Shown here: positions 22,562 through 30,900 of the stretch, piece after piece
Position numbering within the stretch: the first letter of the stretch is position 1
Layout of the letters: every line of letters begins with the position of its first letter
Origin: a virus
Reading direction: 5' to 3' (one strand)
DNA: 35,372 nt
IMG/VR virus record: IMGVR_UViG_3300044633_000885
Span: 1 to 35,372 of that record
The notes under the pieces: model-generated
Told to the model about the DNA's origin: nothing
The model's input: only the letters and a program-made list of their open reading frames with translations
The model's database searches: none
Translations under genes and position numbers: made by a program

Positions 22562-22801
22562 TCCAGCAACTTGGACTAAGGACTCGCCTTAGTTCACGAA
22601 AACGCCTTTCCGTGGACTAGGGGTGGGGGAATTCCTCCACCCTATAAAAGCCCTAGGAAAATTGACTTTCTGGAAGCTTTCTAACCAACCATATCGTGAT
22701 TATCCATAATAAAGTGCGTGCTCCCACGAACAATAGGCTACGATAGCAATACGGCGACCGGCGTTTGCCCGGTTGAATGGATCGAAAAAAGGAGCAGAAA
22801 C
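22560..22801 (+). promoter_or_regulatory. Structured, GGA-rich noncoding leader
   Basis: No ORF is supported. Stems include AGTCCA/TGGACT (22560-22565 and 22572-22577), overlapping CTAAGG/CCTTAG (22576-22581 and 22587-22592), and the near-palindrome at 22621-22642 built of GGGTGG, GGAATTCC and CCACCC. A second TGGACT (about 22613) could pair with the first AGTCCA, so alternative folds exist. GGA occurs six times in about 105 bases, several at stem/loop borders. A TTGACT at 22662 could be a -35, but no convincing -10 follows. Confidence 0.5.
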
Positions 22802-23125
22802 ATGGACAGTAAGACAAAGATCAACCTCTTGGTTGCAGCGGTGGCGTGCCTGACAGTAACTTTGATCGTGGCGGGTGTGGTCGTGGTGGTCGTAGTGAAG
22901 GGTGGTAACCAGCAAGTAATTCAGGAAGCCGCAGAGAAAAGCGTGAGTGACATGGCAGCGGCGATGAAGAAGAACGCCCTCGAGGCCGAGGCCCGTGCCG
23001 AGGAGCGCAAGAAAGTAGAGGATGCGAAAGAGGAGTCCCGTAAGAGGGGCGCAGAAATAACGGCGATCATGAAAAAAACTGATGACGAGATCAGCGCAAT
23101 CCGAGCTGGAACCTTTAAGAAGTAA
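22802..23125 (+). CDS. Membrane-anchored coiled-coil protein between protease and capsid genes (107 aa)
   Basis: Residues about 9-34 form one membrane helix (LLVAAVACLTVTLIVAGVVV), with a basic Lys4/Lys6 before it, and residues about 42-100 a charged coiled coil (EAEARAEERKKVEDAKEESR). AAAGGAGC lies seven bases before ATG 22802; the ATG at 22718 lies in the structured leader. Topology predicts a short N-terminus inside and the coiled coil outside, or the reverse. Holding a place usually occupied by a scaffold gene, but with a membrane helix, it is odd. It may be a spanin-like or membrane-linked assembly protein. It is flanked by its own leader and terminator, so it may be expressed separately (a moron-like unit). 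Confidence 0.62.
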   Translation: MDSKTKINLLVAAVACLTVTLIVAGVVVVVVVKGGNQQVIQEAAEKSVSDMAAAMKKNALEAEARAEERKKVEDAKEESRKRGAEITAIMKKTDDEISAIRAGTFKK

Positions 23126-23148
23126 CCCCTTCCCCCCCGCTCTCCCTA

Positions 23149-23179
23149 GGCTCGCCTTCACCGGCGGGCCTTTTTTTTT
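23149..23179 (+). terminator. Rho-independent terminator after the membrane coiled-coil gene
   Basis: GGCTCGCC (23149-23156) pairs with GGCGGGCC (23163-23170), one T-G wobble, around a six-base loop, followed by T9. It insulates the capsid promoter downstream. Confidence 0.93.
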
Positions 23180-23189
23180 GGCACGATTG

Positions 23190-23217
23190 TTGACGAATCG
23201 CAGATCCGTGGTTTAAT
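23190..23217 (+). promoter_or_regulatory. Predicted sigma70-type promoter of the capsid operon
   Basis: TTGACG (23190-23195) is one base off the -35 consensus; TTTAAT (23212-23217, 16-base spacer) or TTAATC (17-base spacer) could be -10. It starts just after the terminator at 23179, so structural genes from the capsid onward probably begin here. Confidence 0.7.
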
Positions 23218-23244
23218 CGGTCTATCGAAATCAGTGCAGTCTTT

Positions 23245-23283
23245 ACGCACAGTTTCCCGAACAAGGGGCCTGTGCGTTTTTTT
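23245..23283 (+). terminator. Terminator/attenuator in the capsid leader
   Basis: ACGCACAG (23245-23252) pairs perfectly with CTGTGCGT (23270-23277), with CCC/GGG inside the loop and T7 after it. It lies about 20 bases after the predicted transcription start and 60 before the capsid ATG, so most transcripts could end as a roughly 60-nt RNA unless read through. Confidence 0.85.
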
Positions 23284-23311
23284 ATGTCTCTCACCGAGAC
23301 TGATGCACTGC

Positions 23312-23332
23312 CCTAATACCGCAAATATTAGG
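23312..23332 (+). promoter_or_regulatory. Hairpin occluding the capsid ribosome-binding site
   Basis: CCTAATA (23312-23318) pairs perfectly with TATTAGG (23326-23332) around CCGCAAA. The SD of the capsid gene (AGGAAG, 23330-23335) begins inside the 3' arm, so folding would restrict ribosome access. Confidence 0.65.
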
Positions 23333-23342
23333 AAGAAATCCA

Positions 23343-24710
23343 ATGACCGAAATCGAAACCCTGCGCAACCAGCGCACCGCAAAACTTGCCGAAGCCCGAG
23401 CCATACACGCTAACGGCACCACCGAAAAGCGAGAACTAACACCCGAAGAAGCTACCGCTTTTGAAGCCTTGGTTTCTCAGGTTGATGAACACGAAGCCCG
23501 CATCACCGAGATTGAAGGCGGCGCAGCAGCTCCCGCAGAAGAAGCCGCTCCCGAAGAAGCTGCCTCCGCTCGCAGCAATAAGCTTGCAAGCTTGGAAGCT
23601 TCCTCCAAAAGACCCGCAGCACGACGATCATCCCCGATCGAAGCGCCTGCGTTTGTGCGCGATTTTGGCGATCGTCAAAGCACTTCAGACCGAGCATTGG
23701 CCTTACGAGGATGGCTCGGATTTCATAGCGTGAACGGTGCCTCCAATGAACAAAGAAACGCTGCACAGCGCTCTGGCCTTGAACTTGGCAACAATCGCTT
23801 GAGCTTCAAGCTCAACGCTAAAGCTCCTAAGTCACAAGCCGAAGCTCGTGCGCAATCCTTGACCGCTGCCGCTGGTGGTTACACCGTGCCACAGGGTTTC
23901 ATCAATCAGCTCGAAGCTTCTTTGCTAGCCTTCGGTGGGATGCGAGAAGTCGCAACCATCCTGAGAACAGCAGAAGGCAATGACCTGCCAATTCCTACCG
24001 TGAGTGATCACAGTAATGTTGGCGCAATCCTTGCAGAAAATACTCAAGTTGCTGAGCAAGATATCACTTTTGCCCAGATCACCTTGAAGGCTTACAAGTA
24101 CTCCAGCAAGCTCATCCGAGTTTCGTCTGAACTCTTGCAAGATTCTGCGATTGATTTGGAATCTTTCATCGGCGGCGCTTTGGGTGAGAGGATCGCAAGG
24201 ATCTTTAATACTCACGCAACCACTGGTGACAATTCCTCAAAACCACAGGGGATCTCGGCATCCGGTGCAGGTAAAACTGCTGCCGCTGTTGACGCAATCA
24301 CCTTCGCTGAGTTGCTTGATCTTCAGCACTCGCTCGATCCAGCTTATCGTGCTAATGCTAAATTCATGATGCACGACTCGACCTTCAAGCTTGTGCGAAA
24401 ACTTGTGGATGATCAGAACAGGCCGATCTTCATGAACGACCTTTCTGCGACTTCCCCTGGTACTTTGTTCGGCGTGCCTGTCGTGATCAACCAAGATGTG
24501 GCAACAGTTGCGGCTGGCGCCAAGGCTATCTACTACGGTGATTTTTCCAAGTATATCATTCGAGATGTTCAGGACTTCACACTCTTGCGCCTTGAAGAAC
24601 GATACGCTGATTACCACCAAGTTGGCTTCGTAGGTTTCTCCCGTCATGACGGAAGAATCCTCGACGCTGGCACTGATCCGATTAAGCATTTGATCATGGC
24701 AGCTAGCTAA
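23343..24710 (+). CDS. Major capsid protein, HK97 family, with N-terminal delta/scaffold domain (455 aa)
   Basis: Residues about 1-110 form a charged coiled coil (MTEIETLRNQRTAKLAEARA...) with an Ala/Pro/Glu stretch; in this family it acts as scaffold and is removed by the prohead protease. The rest is the HK97 fold: TAAAGGYTVPQGF, GMREVATILRTAEGN, QITLKAYKYSSKLIRVSSELLQDS and GDFSKYIIRDVQDFTLLRLEERY. AGGAAG precedes the ATG. The leader has its own promoter, attenuator-like terminator and SD hairpin, suggesting tight late control. Confidence 0.97.
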   Translation: MTEIETLRNQRTAKLAEARAIHANGTTEKRELTPEEATAFEALVSQVDEHEARITEIEGGAAAPAEEAAPEEAASARSNKLASLEASSKRPAARRSSPIEAPAFVRDFGDRQSTSDRALALRGWLGFHSVNGASNEQRNAAQRSGLELGNNRLSFKLNAKAPKSQAEARAQSLTAAAGGYTVPQGFINQLEASLLAFGGMREVATILRTAEGNDLPIPTVSDHSNVGAILAENTQVAEQDITFAQITLKAYKYSSKLIRVSSELLQDSAIDLESFIGGALGERIARIFNTHATTGDNSSKPQGISASGAGKTAAAVDAITFAELLDLQHSLDPAYRANAKFMMHDSTFKLVRKLVDDQNRPIFMNDLSATSPGTLFGVPVVINQDVATVAAGAKAIYYGDFSKYIIRDVQDFTLLRLEERYADYHQVGFVGFSRHDGRILDAGTDPIKHLIMAAS

Positions 24711-24712
24711 AC

Positions 24713-24919
24713 ATGAAAGTTAAATTTCATACTTCTGTAGCGGGCCTGTCGTTCACCTATGATGCAAATCTGGTGTACGACCTCCCGCTCGATGAAGCGG
24801 CTAATTGCATCCGACTCGGCTGGGCGAGCGCTGAAGAAGCGCTCGTTCCTCCGGTCTCGGAAACCCGAACAACCAAGGCTGAGAAGGCAACCTCGAAAAA
24901 ACAAAAAGAGAAACGCTAA
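24713..24919 (+). CDS. Small post-capsid protein (68 aa)
   Basis: MKVKFHTSVAGLSFTYDANLVYDLP followed by DEAANCIRLGWASAEE is the usual form of small proteins encoded between capsid and connector genes. The C-terminus is very basic (KAEKATSKKQKEKR) and could bind DNA. It overlaps the next ATG (TAATG). It may help head completion or capsid decoration; exact role is unknown. Confidence 0.7.
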   Translation: MKVKFHTSVAGLSFTYDANLVYDLPLDEAANCIRLGWASAEEALVPPVSETRTTKAEKATSKKQKEKR

Positions 24920-25488
24920 TGTTGACAGTTGTCACTCCTCCAGCGACGGAACCGATCACCCTTGCAGAAATGAAACTGCACAGCCGTATCGATGGCAACG
25001 ACGATGACGCTCTAATCAATACGCTCATCACCGCAGCACGGCAGCAGCTCGAGCAGATGGCCAGTCACAAAATGGTGACGCAGACTCTTGCGCTTTCGAT
25101 TGACGACTTCCCCGACTCTGGCATCCTCTACCTCGAAGGCCCAGTGCAATCGGTGAGCTCAATCCAATATTACGACCTTGATGGCAACCTTCAAACTTGG
25201 GATGACGAACTTTATCAGGTTGACATCACCTCGAACCCCGGCCGTGTAATGCCCGCCTACGATGAGGACTGGCCTGATTACTTAGACGATTACAACTCCA
25301 TCGTGGTGACTTATGTCGCAGGTTGTGGCAACGCAGCAGCGGTGCCAGCGATTTTAAAACAAGCGATCAAGATGCTGGTGGCGCACTGGTACAACCAGCG
25401 CGAGACAGTAGGAGAAGCGCAGGGCTACGAAGTGCCATACGCGGTCGATAACATCGTTAAAATGTTCAGTCGAGGCATTGTGAACTAA
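24919..25488 (+). CDS. Head-tail connector, phiE125 gp8/HK97 gp6-like (189 aa)
   Basis: The opening LTVVTPPATEPITLAEMKLHSRIDG.DDDALINTLITAAR is characteristic of the phiE125 gp8-type adaptor that binds below the portal. The central beta part (LYLEGPVQSVSSIQYYD) and C-terminal helices (AILKQAIKMLVAHWYNQRE) fit. It starts and ends with one-base overlaps with neighbours, as usual for this module. Confidence 0.92.
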   Translation: MLTVVTPPATEPITLAEMKLHSRIDGNDDDALINTLITAARQQLEQMASHKMVTQTLALSIDDFPDSGILYLEGPVQSVSSIQYYDLDGNLQTWDDELYQVDITSNPGRVMPAYDEDWPDYLDDYNSIVVTYVAGCGNAAAVPAILKQAIKMLVAHWYNQRETVGEAQGYEVPYAVDNIVKMFSRGIVN

Positions 25489-25814
25489 TGCTCAAAGCAG
25501 GCGAATTAACCCAGAGAATAAGCTTTCAGCGGGATGAATCAACCACCGTGGATGATTACGGTCAGGTGACCCGAAGCTGGTCTACCTACTACACGACCTG
25601 GGCGAGTGTTCGCCCGCTCTCAGGCAGGGAGCAAGAGCAGGGCATGGCGAGGCAGGCTTCCATCTCGCATCGTGTGCGTGTGCGTTTTAAAGATGGCATC
25701 CTTCACGGTGATCGCATCTCGATGGGTAGTCGCACGCTTGAGATCGTGAGCATCCGCAACATTGATGAGGGCTCATGGGAACTCGAGATCGATGCGATTG
25801 AAAGGGGGGCGTAA
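25488..25814 (+). CDS. Head closure protein (108 aa)
   Basis: GELTQRISFQRDESTTVDDYGQVTRSWSTYYTTWASVRPLSGRE matches the PF05521-type head-tail joining/closure proteins, a small beta-barrel ring that closes the connector after packaging. Length and position between adaptor and HK97 gp10-like gene are standard. Confidence 0.92.
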   Translation: MLKAGELTQRISFQRDESTTVDDYGQVTRSWSTYYTTWASVRPLSGREQEQGMARQASISHRVRVRFKDGILHGDRISMGSRTLEIVSIRNIDEGSWELEIDAIERGA

Positions 25815-26431
25815 TGGGAAGACCACGATCAACATCCATGGCAGGCAAACGAGGAAGCAAGATATTCATCGAAGCTGGTGCATTAGAAGGCATCCTCAAA
25901 AACATGGAACACATTGATAAGTATATCAAGCGGGTTGCCCTTGCCGATGCTTTGGAAGCTGGTGGCGAAATCATTCTTCAAGCGGCAAGAGCGAAGGCAA
26001 AACGCAAGAGCGGTCACCTTGCAAACTCTTTGGGACTAAGAAAGAAAATCGTACTTCAGAAAAACGCACAGTACAGCTACGCAGTGATCGGCCCGCTCCG
26101 CAGAAGTTACGCAGCAACGATCAAGAGGCTGCACATGAACCGCTCACAGAAAAGACAGCAAACAAGATCCGGCACCGAAGCGGTCAACAGTGCTACCCAG
26201 TACGCTCACTTTGTCGAGTACGGCACCGCAGCGCATCCGATAGGAAGTGGCGACCTCACCAACGAAACTTTGCTCGGCCGCAAGGGTGCTGTGCGAAAAG
26301 CGCAGGGTGCGAATCATCCAGGCGCAAGGCCACAACCTTTCTTGAGGCCTGCTTATGACGAAACAAAAGATCGGGTCATTAAAGTTATGGGTGACATTCT
26401 CGCCGATGGCGTGGAAAGGGGCTCATCATGA
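25814..26431 (+). CDS. HK97 gp10-like tail-completion protein (205 aa)
   Basis: The protein has ALADALEAGGEIILQAARAKAKRKSGHLANSLGL and, later, YAHFVEYGTAAHP and ARPQPFLRPAYDETKD, the standard signature of HK97 gp10-like proteins. An N-terminal basic leader of about 20 residues and a central basic insert (about 90-115) make it somewhat longer than usual. It joins the head connector to the tail. Confidence 0.92.
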   Translation: MGRPRSTSMAGKRGSKIFIEAGALEGILKNMEHIDKYIKRVALADALEAGGEIILQAARAKAKRKSGHLANSLGLRKKIVLQKNAQYSYAVIGPLRRSYAATIKRLHMNRSQKRQQTRSGTEAVNSATQYAHFVEYGTAAHPIGSGDLTNETLLGRKGAVRKAQGANHPGARPQPFLRPAYDETKDRVIKVMGDILADGVERGSS

Positions 26432-26835
26432 GTGCTAGCAAAGCCCTTCGGGCCCGACTAATCGACGATGCTACGATGTCTGGTTATGTGGGAACTCGCA
26501 TTTATCCCGGTCGTGCACCACAAAAGCCGGTCATGCCGTACATTGTTTACCACAGAATCAGCACCATAAGGTCAGCAACACTTGACTCAGGCAACACCAA
26601 GGTGCCCGAAGTGCGAATGCAGTGCGATGTCATCGCAACAACACAATCGGAAGTCGAAACCATCATGAATCAAATGCGAATCGTGATGGACAACTTTCGC
26701 GGCACCTCCTCTGGGGTGGTCGTTCTCGGCGTTAGCGTGAGTGATGAGCAAGACCAGCCCGAGTTTTTTGAAGGCTCGGACACCGTGTTTTATCATTCTT
26801 CTTTGGATTTTTCCATCATCTATAGGGAGTCTTAA
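26428..26835 (+). CDS. Tail terminator, DUF3168 family (135 aa)
   Basis: The pattern ALRARLIDDATMSGYVGTRIYPGRAPQKPVMPYIVYHRIS is that of DUF3168 tail terminators (lambda gpU-like function). It caps the growing tail tube and binds the head. The start overlaps the gp10-like stop (ATGA). Two bases separate it from the tail tube gene. Confidence 0.92.
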   Translation: MSASKALRARLIDDATMSGYVGTRIYPGRAPQKPVMPYIVYHRISTIRSATLDSGNTKVPEVRMQCDVIATTQSEVETIMNQMRIVMDNFRGTSSGVVVLGVSVSDEQDQPEFFEGSDTVFYHSSLDFSIIYRES

Positions 26836-26837
26836 TT

Positions 26838-27245
26838 ATGGCTGCAGTCTTAACCCAAGGCACGGCAATCTCGATCGGCGGCACCACCCTCACCGGTGTT
26901 ACCGATATCACACCACCCAGTGCGACCCGTGGCACCGTTGATATAAGCAATCTACTTAGCCCAGATCACGCTAAGGAATACGCAGGCGGGATGATCGATG
27001 GTGGCGAGATGTCTGCCACCGCCATCGTAGGTGTGGGCAACGCAGCACTCGGCACGATCAGCGCTTACATCGAAGATTACGGCGCAGCTAAACCCTGCGT
27101 GATAACCCTCGCCGATTCATCGACCGTCTCTTTCGATGGCATCATCACGAAGTTTCAAGTCGATGGCGTTGCAACGGGCGACAATACGGTCAAAGCTACC
27201 GTGGGCGTTAAACCAGTAGGCAAAATAACCTACGCTTTTGATTAA
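26838..27245 (+). CDS. Major tail tube protein (135 aa)
   Basis: A small beta-rich protein (TQGTAISIGGTTLTGVTDITPPSA, then DGIITKFQVDGVATGDNTVKATVGVKPVG) of the type that stacks as hexamers to form the siphovirus tail tube. The C-terminal GDNTVKATV pattern and position between terminator and chaperone genes support this. It is short, without an added Ig domain. AGGGAG precedes the ATG. Confidence 0.88.
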   Translation: MAAVLTQGTAISIGGTTLTGVTDITPPSATRGTVDISNLLSPDHAKEYAGGMIDGGEMSATAIVGVGNAALGTISAYIEDYGAAKPCVITLADSSTVSFDGIITKFQVDGVATGDNTVKATVGVKPVGKITYAFD

Positions 27246-27255
27246 GGAGTTTCTC

Positions 27256-27603
27256 ATTTTAGATAAAGCTAAGTTACTAAGTGCAGGCAGTGCGTACAAG
27301 CTCGGGGAGATCGAGATCCCCGAGCTCGGTGGCAAAGTATTCTTGCGAGTGATTAGCTCCCGTGAGCGTGATCAACTTGAAAGCGAAATCTCAGCGGGCT
27401 CGAAGTCGGGCAACTTATCCAACATCCGAGCCAAGCTCGTGGTGAGATCTATCGCAGATGATCAAGGCAAGCGGATCTTTACCGATGCCGAGGTTGAGGC
27501 TGTGGGCGAGATGCCTGCGCCTCTTGTTGGCATCTTGTTCGATGCGTGCGCCCGTCATAACGGCATGAGTGGCGGTGCAGTCGAGGAAGCAAGAAAAAAC
27601 TAA
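27256..27603 (+). CDS. Tail assembly chaperone gpG-like, probable AUU start (115 aa)
   Basis: The protein (LDKAKLLSAGSAYKLGEIEIPELGG...ERDQLESEIS...) has the size, acidic helical nature and place of lambda gpG chaperones, which bind tail tube and tape measure before assembly. AAGGAG (27244-27249) overlaps the preceding stop and points to ATT at 27256. No ATG lies near. The alternative TTG 27238 lies upstream of that SD and lacks one of its own. A slippery A_AAA_AAC ends at 27600 just before the stop, so part of translation shifts to the gpT frame. Confidence 0.85.
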   Translation: MLDKAKLLSAGSAYKLGEIEIPELGGKVFLRVISSRERDQLESEISAGSKSGNLSNIRAKLVVRSIADDQGKRIFTDAEVEAVGEMPAPLVGILFDACARHNGMSGGAVEEARKN

Positions 27604-27645
27604 TCGAGCGCCCGGGGAGGCGGTTTCTATTCCGTCTGGCTGGGC
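27594..27645 (+). promoter_or_regulatory. Programmed -1 ribosomal frameshift signal
   Basis: The heptamer A_AAA_AAC (27594-27600) is aligned with the gpG frame (AGA-AAA-AAC, then TAA). Nine bases downstream a stem-loop begins: GCCCGG (27610-27615) with CTGGGC (27640-27645), and AGGCGG (27618-27623) with CCGTCT (27632-27637), with wobble pairs and an eight-base loop. Slippage continues in the frame that opens at 27600 and ends at 27923. Confidence 0.92.
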
Positions 27646-27923
27646 ACTTAAAGAAAACCGTCTCGGAGCTCCTAGACGGCATGGACGCCCAGGAGTTGAC
27701 CGAGTGGATGGCTTTCTCCACGATCGAGCCGCTTGACGCTGATAGATCCGACATTCACGCAGCGCAGGTGTGCTCAACGACAGCGAATGTGTGGCGAGGT
27801 GCAGAGTCGAAAGTGCTCGAGGTGAAGGATTTTATCCCGGACTGGTACGGGGAAAACAAGAAAGCCGACAACTTCGCAGGGCTCAAGGCGTGGGCGCAAG
27901 CGATGGGCACCAAGAAAACTTAA
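27600..27923 (+). CDS. gpT-like extension made by -1 frameshift (fusion of 222 aa)
   Basis: Read from CTA at 27600 after slippage, this adds 107 residues: LIERPGRRFLFRLAGHLKKTV..., ELTEWMAFSTIEPLDADRSD and then EVKDFIPDWYG. This is the tail assembly chaperone/DUF4035-type pattern, and the conserved RRFLFRLAGHL part lies upstream of any ATG, so the frame is reached only by frameshift. ATG 27681 inside it is not the start. The fusion (gpGT) and gpG recruit tail tube protein to the tape measure, as in lambda. Confidence 0.9.
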   Translation, partial: LIERPGRRFLFRLAGHLKKTVSELLDGMDAQELTEWMAFSTIEPLDADRSDIHAAQVCSTTANVWRGAESKVLEVKDFIPDWYGENKKADNFAGLKAWAQAMGTKKT

Positions 27924-27935
27924 AGGGGAGTCGTG

Positions 27936-30900
27936 ATGGCAAAAACTATCGGATCATTAAATGTTTCGATGGGCCTGTCGATCACCGACTTCGTCTCAAA
28001 CTTGGATAAGGTCAAGGATGACCTAGGCGGCCTCGAGGCGATCACCTCCGAGGCCTCCAAGCATTTCGAGGAAGATGTCGCTGGGATCATGGGCGACGCG
28101 CTTCACAAGTTCGCCAAGACTTCTAAGCTCGGTGCAGACGATGCGCTTGCCTTTGCGGTCTCGCTCAAGAAGCTCGGCCTCGATGCGGACACGATTACCA
28201 GCACCCTGGACAAGTTCGGTAAAGGTATAGGGAAGTTTGCGAAAAACGCAGGCGAAGCGTCGAAAGCATTTGCTGGCATCCTCGGAAAGATCGGCGAGTC
28301 TGATAAAGTCTTATTGAAAGATATCCAAGCGCTGGAAAGCATGGGCGTGAAAGCGTTCGATGCACTAGCGAAAGAACTTTCCAAGGTCGAAGGCAAAGCA
28401 GTCAGCACCGCAGAAGTCATGAAGCGGATCGCCTCGGGGTCGCTCTCCGGTGCGGATGCGTTGAAAGCCTTAACCTCGGGCCTGACTGCGGTTGCCGAAA
28501 AGATCACGGACACGAACACCGCTGAATACATCGCCAACTCTAAAACCCTAAAAGCTACAACCGATCTCGCTACAAAGTCACTCGAGCTACAAGCACGGCA
28601 GATGAATGTTGACAGCGGTGCGACTAAGCAACTTTTTGAGGACATGAAGAAACTCGAAGCGCAAGAGCTAGCTATCATCGCTCTAGAGAATAAAGCGAAG
28701 GGTATTGTTACGCCTCCGAAGGTTGACACGAATACGGCAGAGTTTGTTAACGAGCAAATGAACTTGAAGTCGCAAACCGACCTCGCCTCTAAAGCTTTAG
28801 AGTTGCAAGCTCGGCAGATGAATGTTGACAGCGGTGCGACTAAGCAACTTTTTGAGGACATGAAGAAACTCGAAGCGCAAGAATTAAAGCTCATCGAAGC
28901 CGAGAACAAGGCCCGCGGCATCCCGCCCCCACTTCCGATCATGCCTCCCCCGATCCCCGTCAATAAAAATACCGCTGATTATGTGCTCAACGCTAAAAAG
29001 ATGGCGAGCGAAACGGACATCCTCAACAAGTCGCTCGACCTGCAAGCTCGCCAGATGATGATCGACTCGGGTGCGACCAAGCAACTCTACGAGGACATGA
29101 AGAAGCTTGAGATGCAAGAGAAGAAGCTGGTCGATGCTGAGAACAAAGCCAAGGGTATCGCCTCACCAGTAGCCGCAAAAGAATCGCAAGCCAAGTCAAA
29201 GCTCGCATCGTTCCTCACCCATGTCGAAACTAAAATCAAGTCCGCTGCCAGTTCGATCTTCTCCAAAGTAACCAACCTCATCATGAACCCGGTCACCGCG
29301 ATCGGGGGCGCTCTCGCCTCTTATGGCGTGTACAAAATCTATGACCGTGCGGTGATGGCCTTTGCGAACACCGAGGAAATCCTGACTAGAATCAAGGGGC
29401 TCGCTGGCGAGGCCAACGCAGAGCGCTTGGGTGGCGTGATGGGCGAGATCGCCAACCAGGGGCGCATCGCACAAGATGCGGTCGGCAAGCTAGCCACGGG
29501 CTTTCTAGGGCTCGGGGTCTCGGGCGCAGACGCAGCACGCATGATCGAAAGCTTCGGGCGCACAAGCTTAGTCGCTGGCTCAGGTGCCACCGATGTGTTT
29601 AATAAATTAGGGGAAGTCGCCCAGAACATGACCCGCACCGGGCAAGTTTCCAAAGATGATTTTGCAACACTCTTTTCAATGGGCTTGCCGGTTTACGATG
29701 CACTGGCACAAAGGTTGTCAATAGTGAAGGGCAGAGCGATCAGCGCACAAGAAGCGATGGGGATGCTAGCTAACAATGAAGTCGGGACTGCGACAGCACT
29801 CAACGCATTAAACAATATGCAAAGCAACCCCGAGGTGATCAAGCAAGCAGAAGCGCAAGCGGGAACCCTCAAAGGTATTTACGCCCGCCTCGCTGGCGAG
29901 GTCGAAGGGTTCTTCACTGAGTTCGGTGGCAAGATTGTGGAAGCTTTGGATTTGAAAGGATTCTCGAATGGTCTCATTGGGTTCGTGCAGAACTTCCGAA
30001 ACAATTTTGAATCACTCGTTCCAGCGATCAAGAACATCGGGACGGTTCTCTCGGTGGTTCGGGATGTGTTATTTCAAGCGTTCTCGGGTCTGGTAGACTT
30101 CTTCACCACGATGGGTGGATCGAGTGAAGTTGTTGGCAACATCGACAACATTAGGGCTGTGGTTGTTTCCTTTGCACAGGGCGTAATGGTAGCAATGCAG
30201 TCGGTGATGAGTGGGGCAATCACGGTGATTAACGAAATCATCAACGCAGTGGGCGGGCTCAAGAAGTTTGCAGCCATCTTTGCAGGTGTGGTAGCAGGCG
30301 CCAAGGTTGGAACGCTCGCTGGTTCGTTTGGTGGCGTTACTGCTCTTCCCGCTGCGATCATTGGTGGTGTTGCGGGTGGCCTTTACGCTAATAGCAAGGT
30401 AAGTGGTGGTGGCCCTCAGATCGACGCAGAAGCGATCAAAGCAAAAATGAATGAGGCTTTTAAATCAATCGCTGATTCGATTGGAGCAACAGGCACAGAC
30501 ACGGCAAAGGGTATCGTCGAAAAGTTCGTAGGTTCCTTCAATCAATATATGTCAGAGTTTAACGATGGATCTGCAACCATCGGGGGAACACTTCTGAAAA
30601 TTGCAAATTCTTTCCAGAGTCTTTTTGATAACCTTGAAATTGGGATGGAGAACGGCACGATAGGTCACACTGCTTTTCTTAGACAGTTGGCTGGTGGCAC
30701 CGCAAGCGGTATTGCGATGTTTCAACGGCAGATGGCGCTTGGTAAGATATCGACAGAGCAGTTCGAGGCGGCAATGGCCAAGCTAAGTAAGGGAGCCTTT
30801 GACGCTCTTGAGAACCAACTCATCGCTGGCACCATCACCAACGAAGAGTATGTCAACACGATCGTGGCGATTCAAAACCAGTTCGACTCCCTCAAGCCCC

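Noticed and set aside
22662-22690. Sigma70 promoter with TTGACT at 22662
   Set aside because: No -10-like hexamer lies at 16-18 bases; kept only as a possible -35 in the leader entry.
27681-27923. Independent 80-residue gene starting at ATG 27681
   Set aside because: The conserved chaperone sequence begins upstream in the same frame, reached only from the slippery site; there is no SD before 27681.
28103-28963. Long minus-strand ORF (286 residues) in the tape measure gene
   Set aside because: Ser/Ala/Phe-rich antisense shadow of the Lys/Glu/Ala-rich repeats; no RBS.
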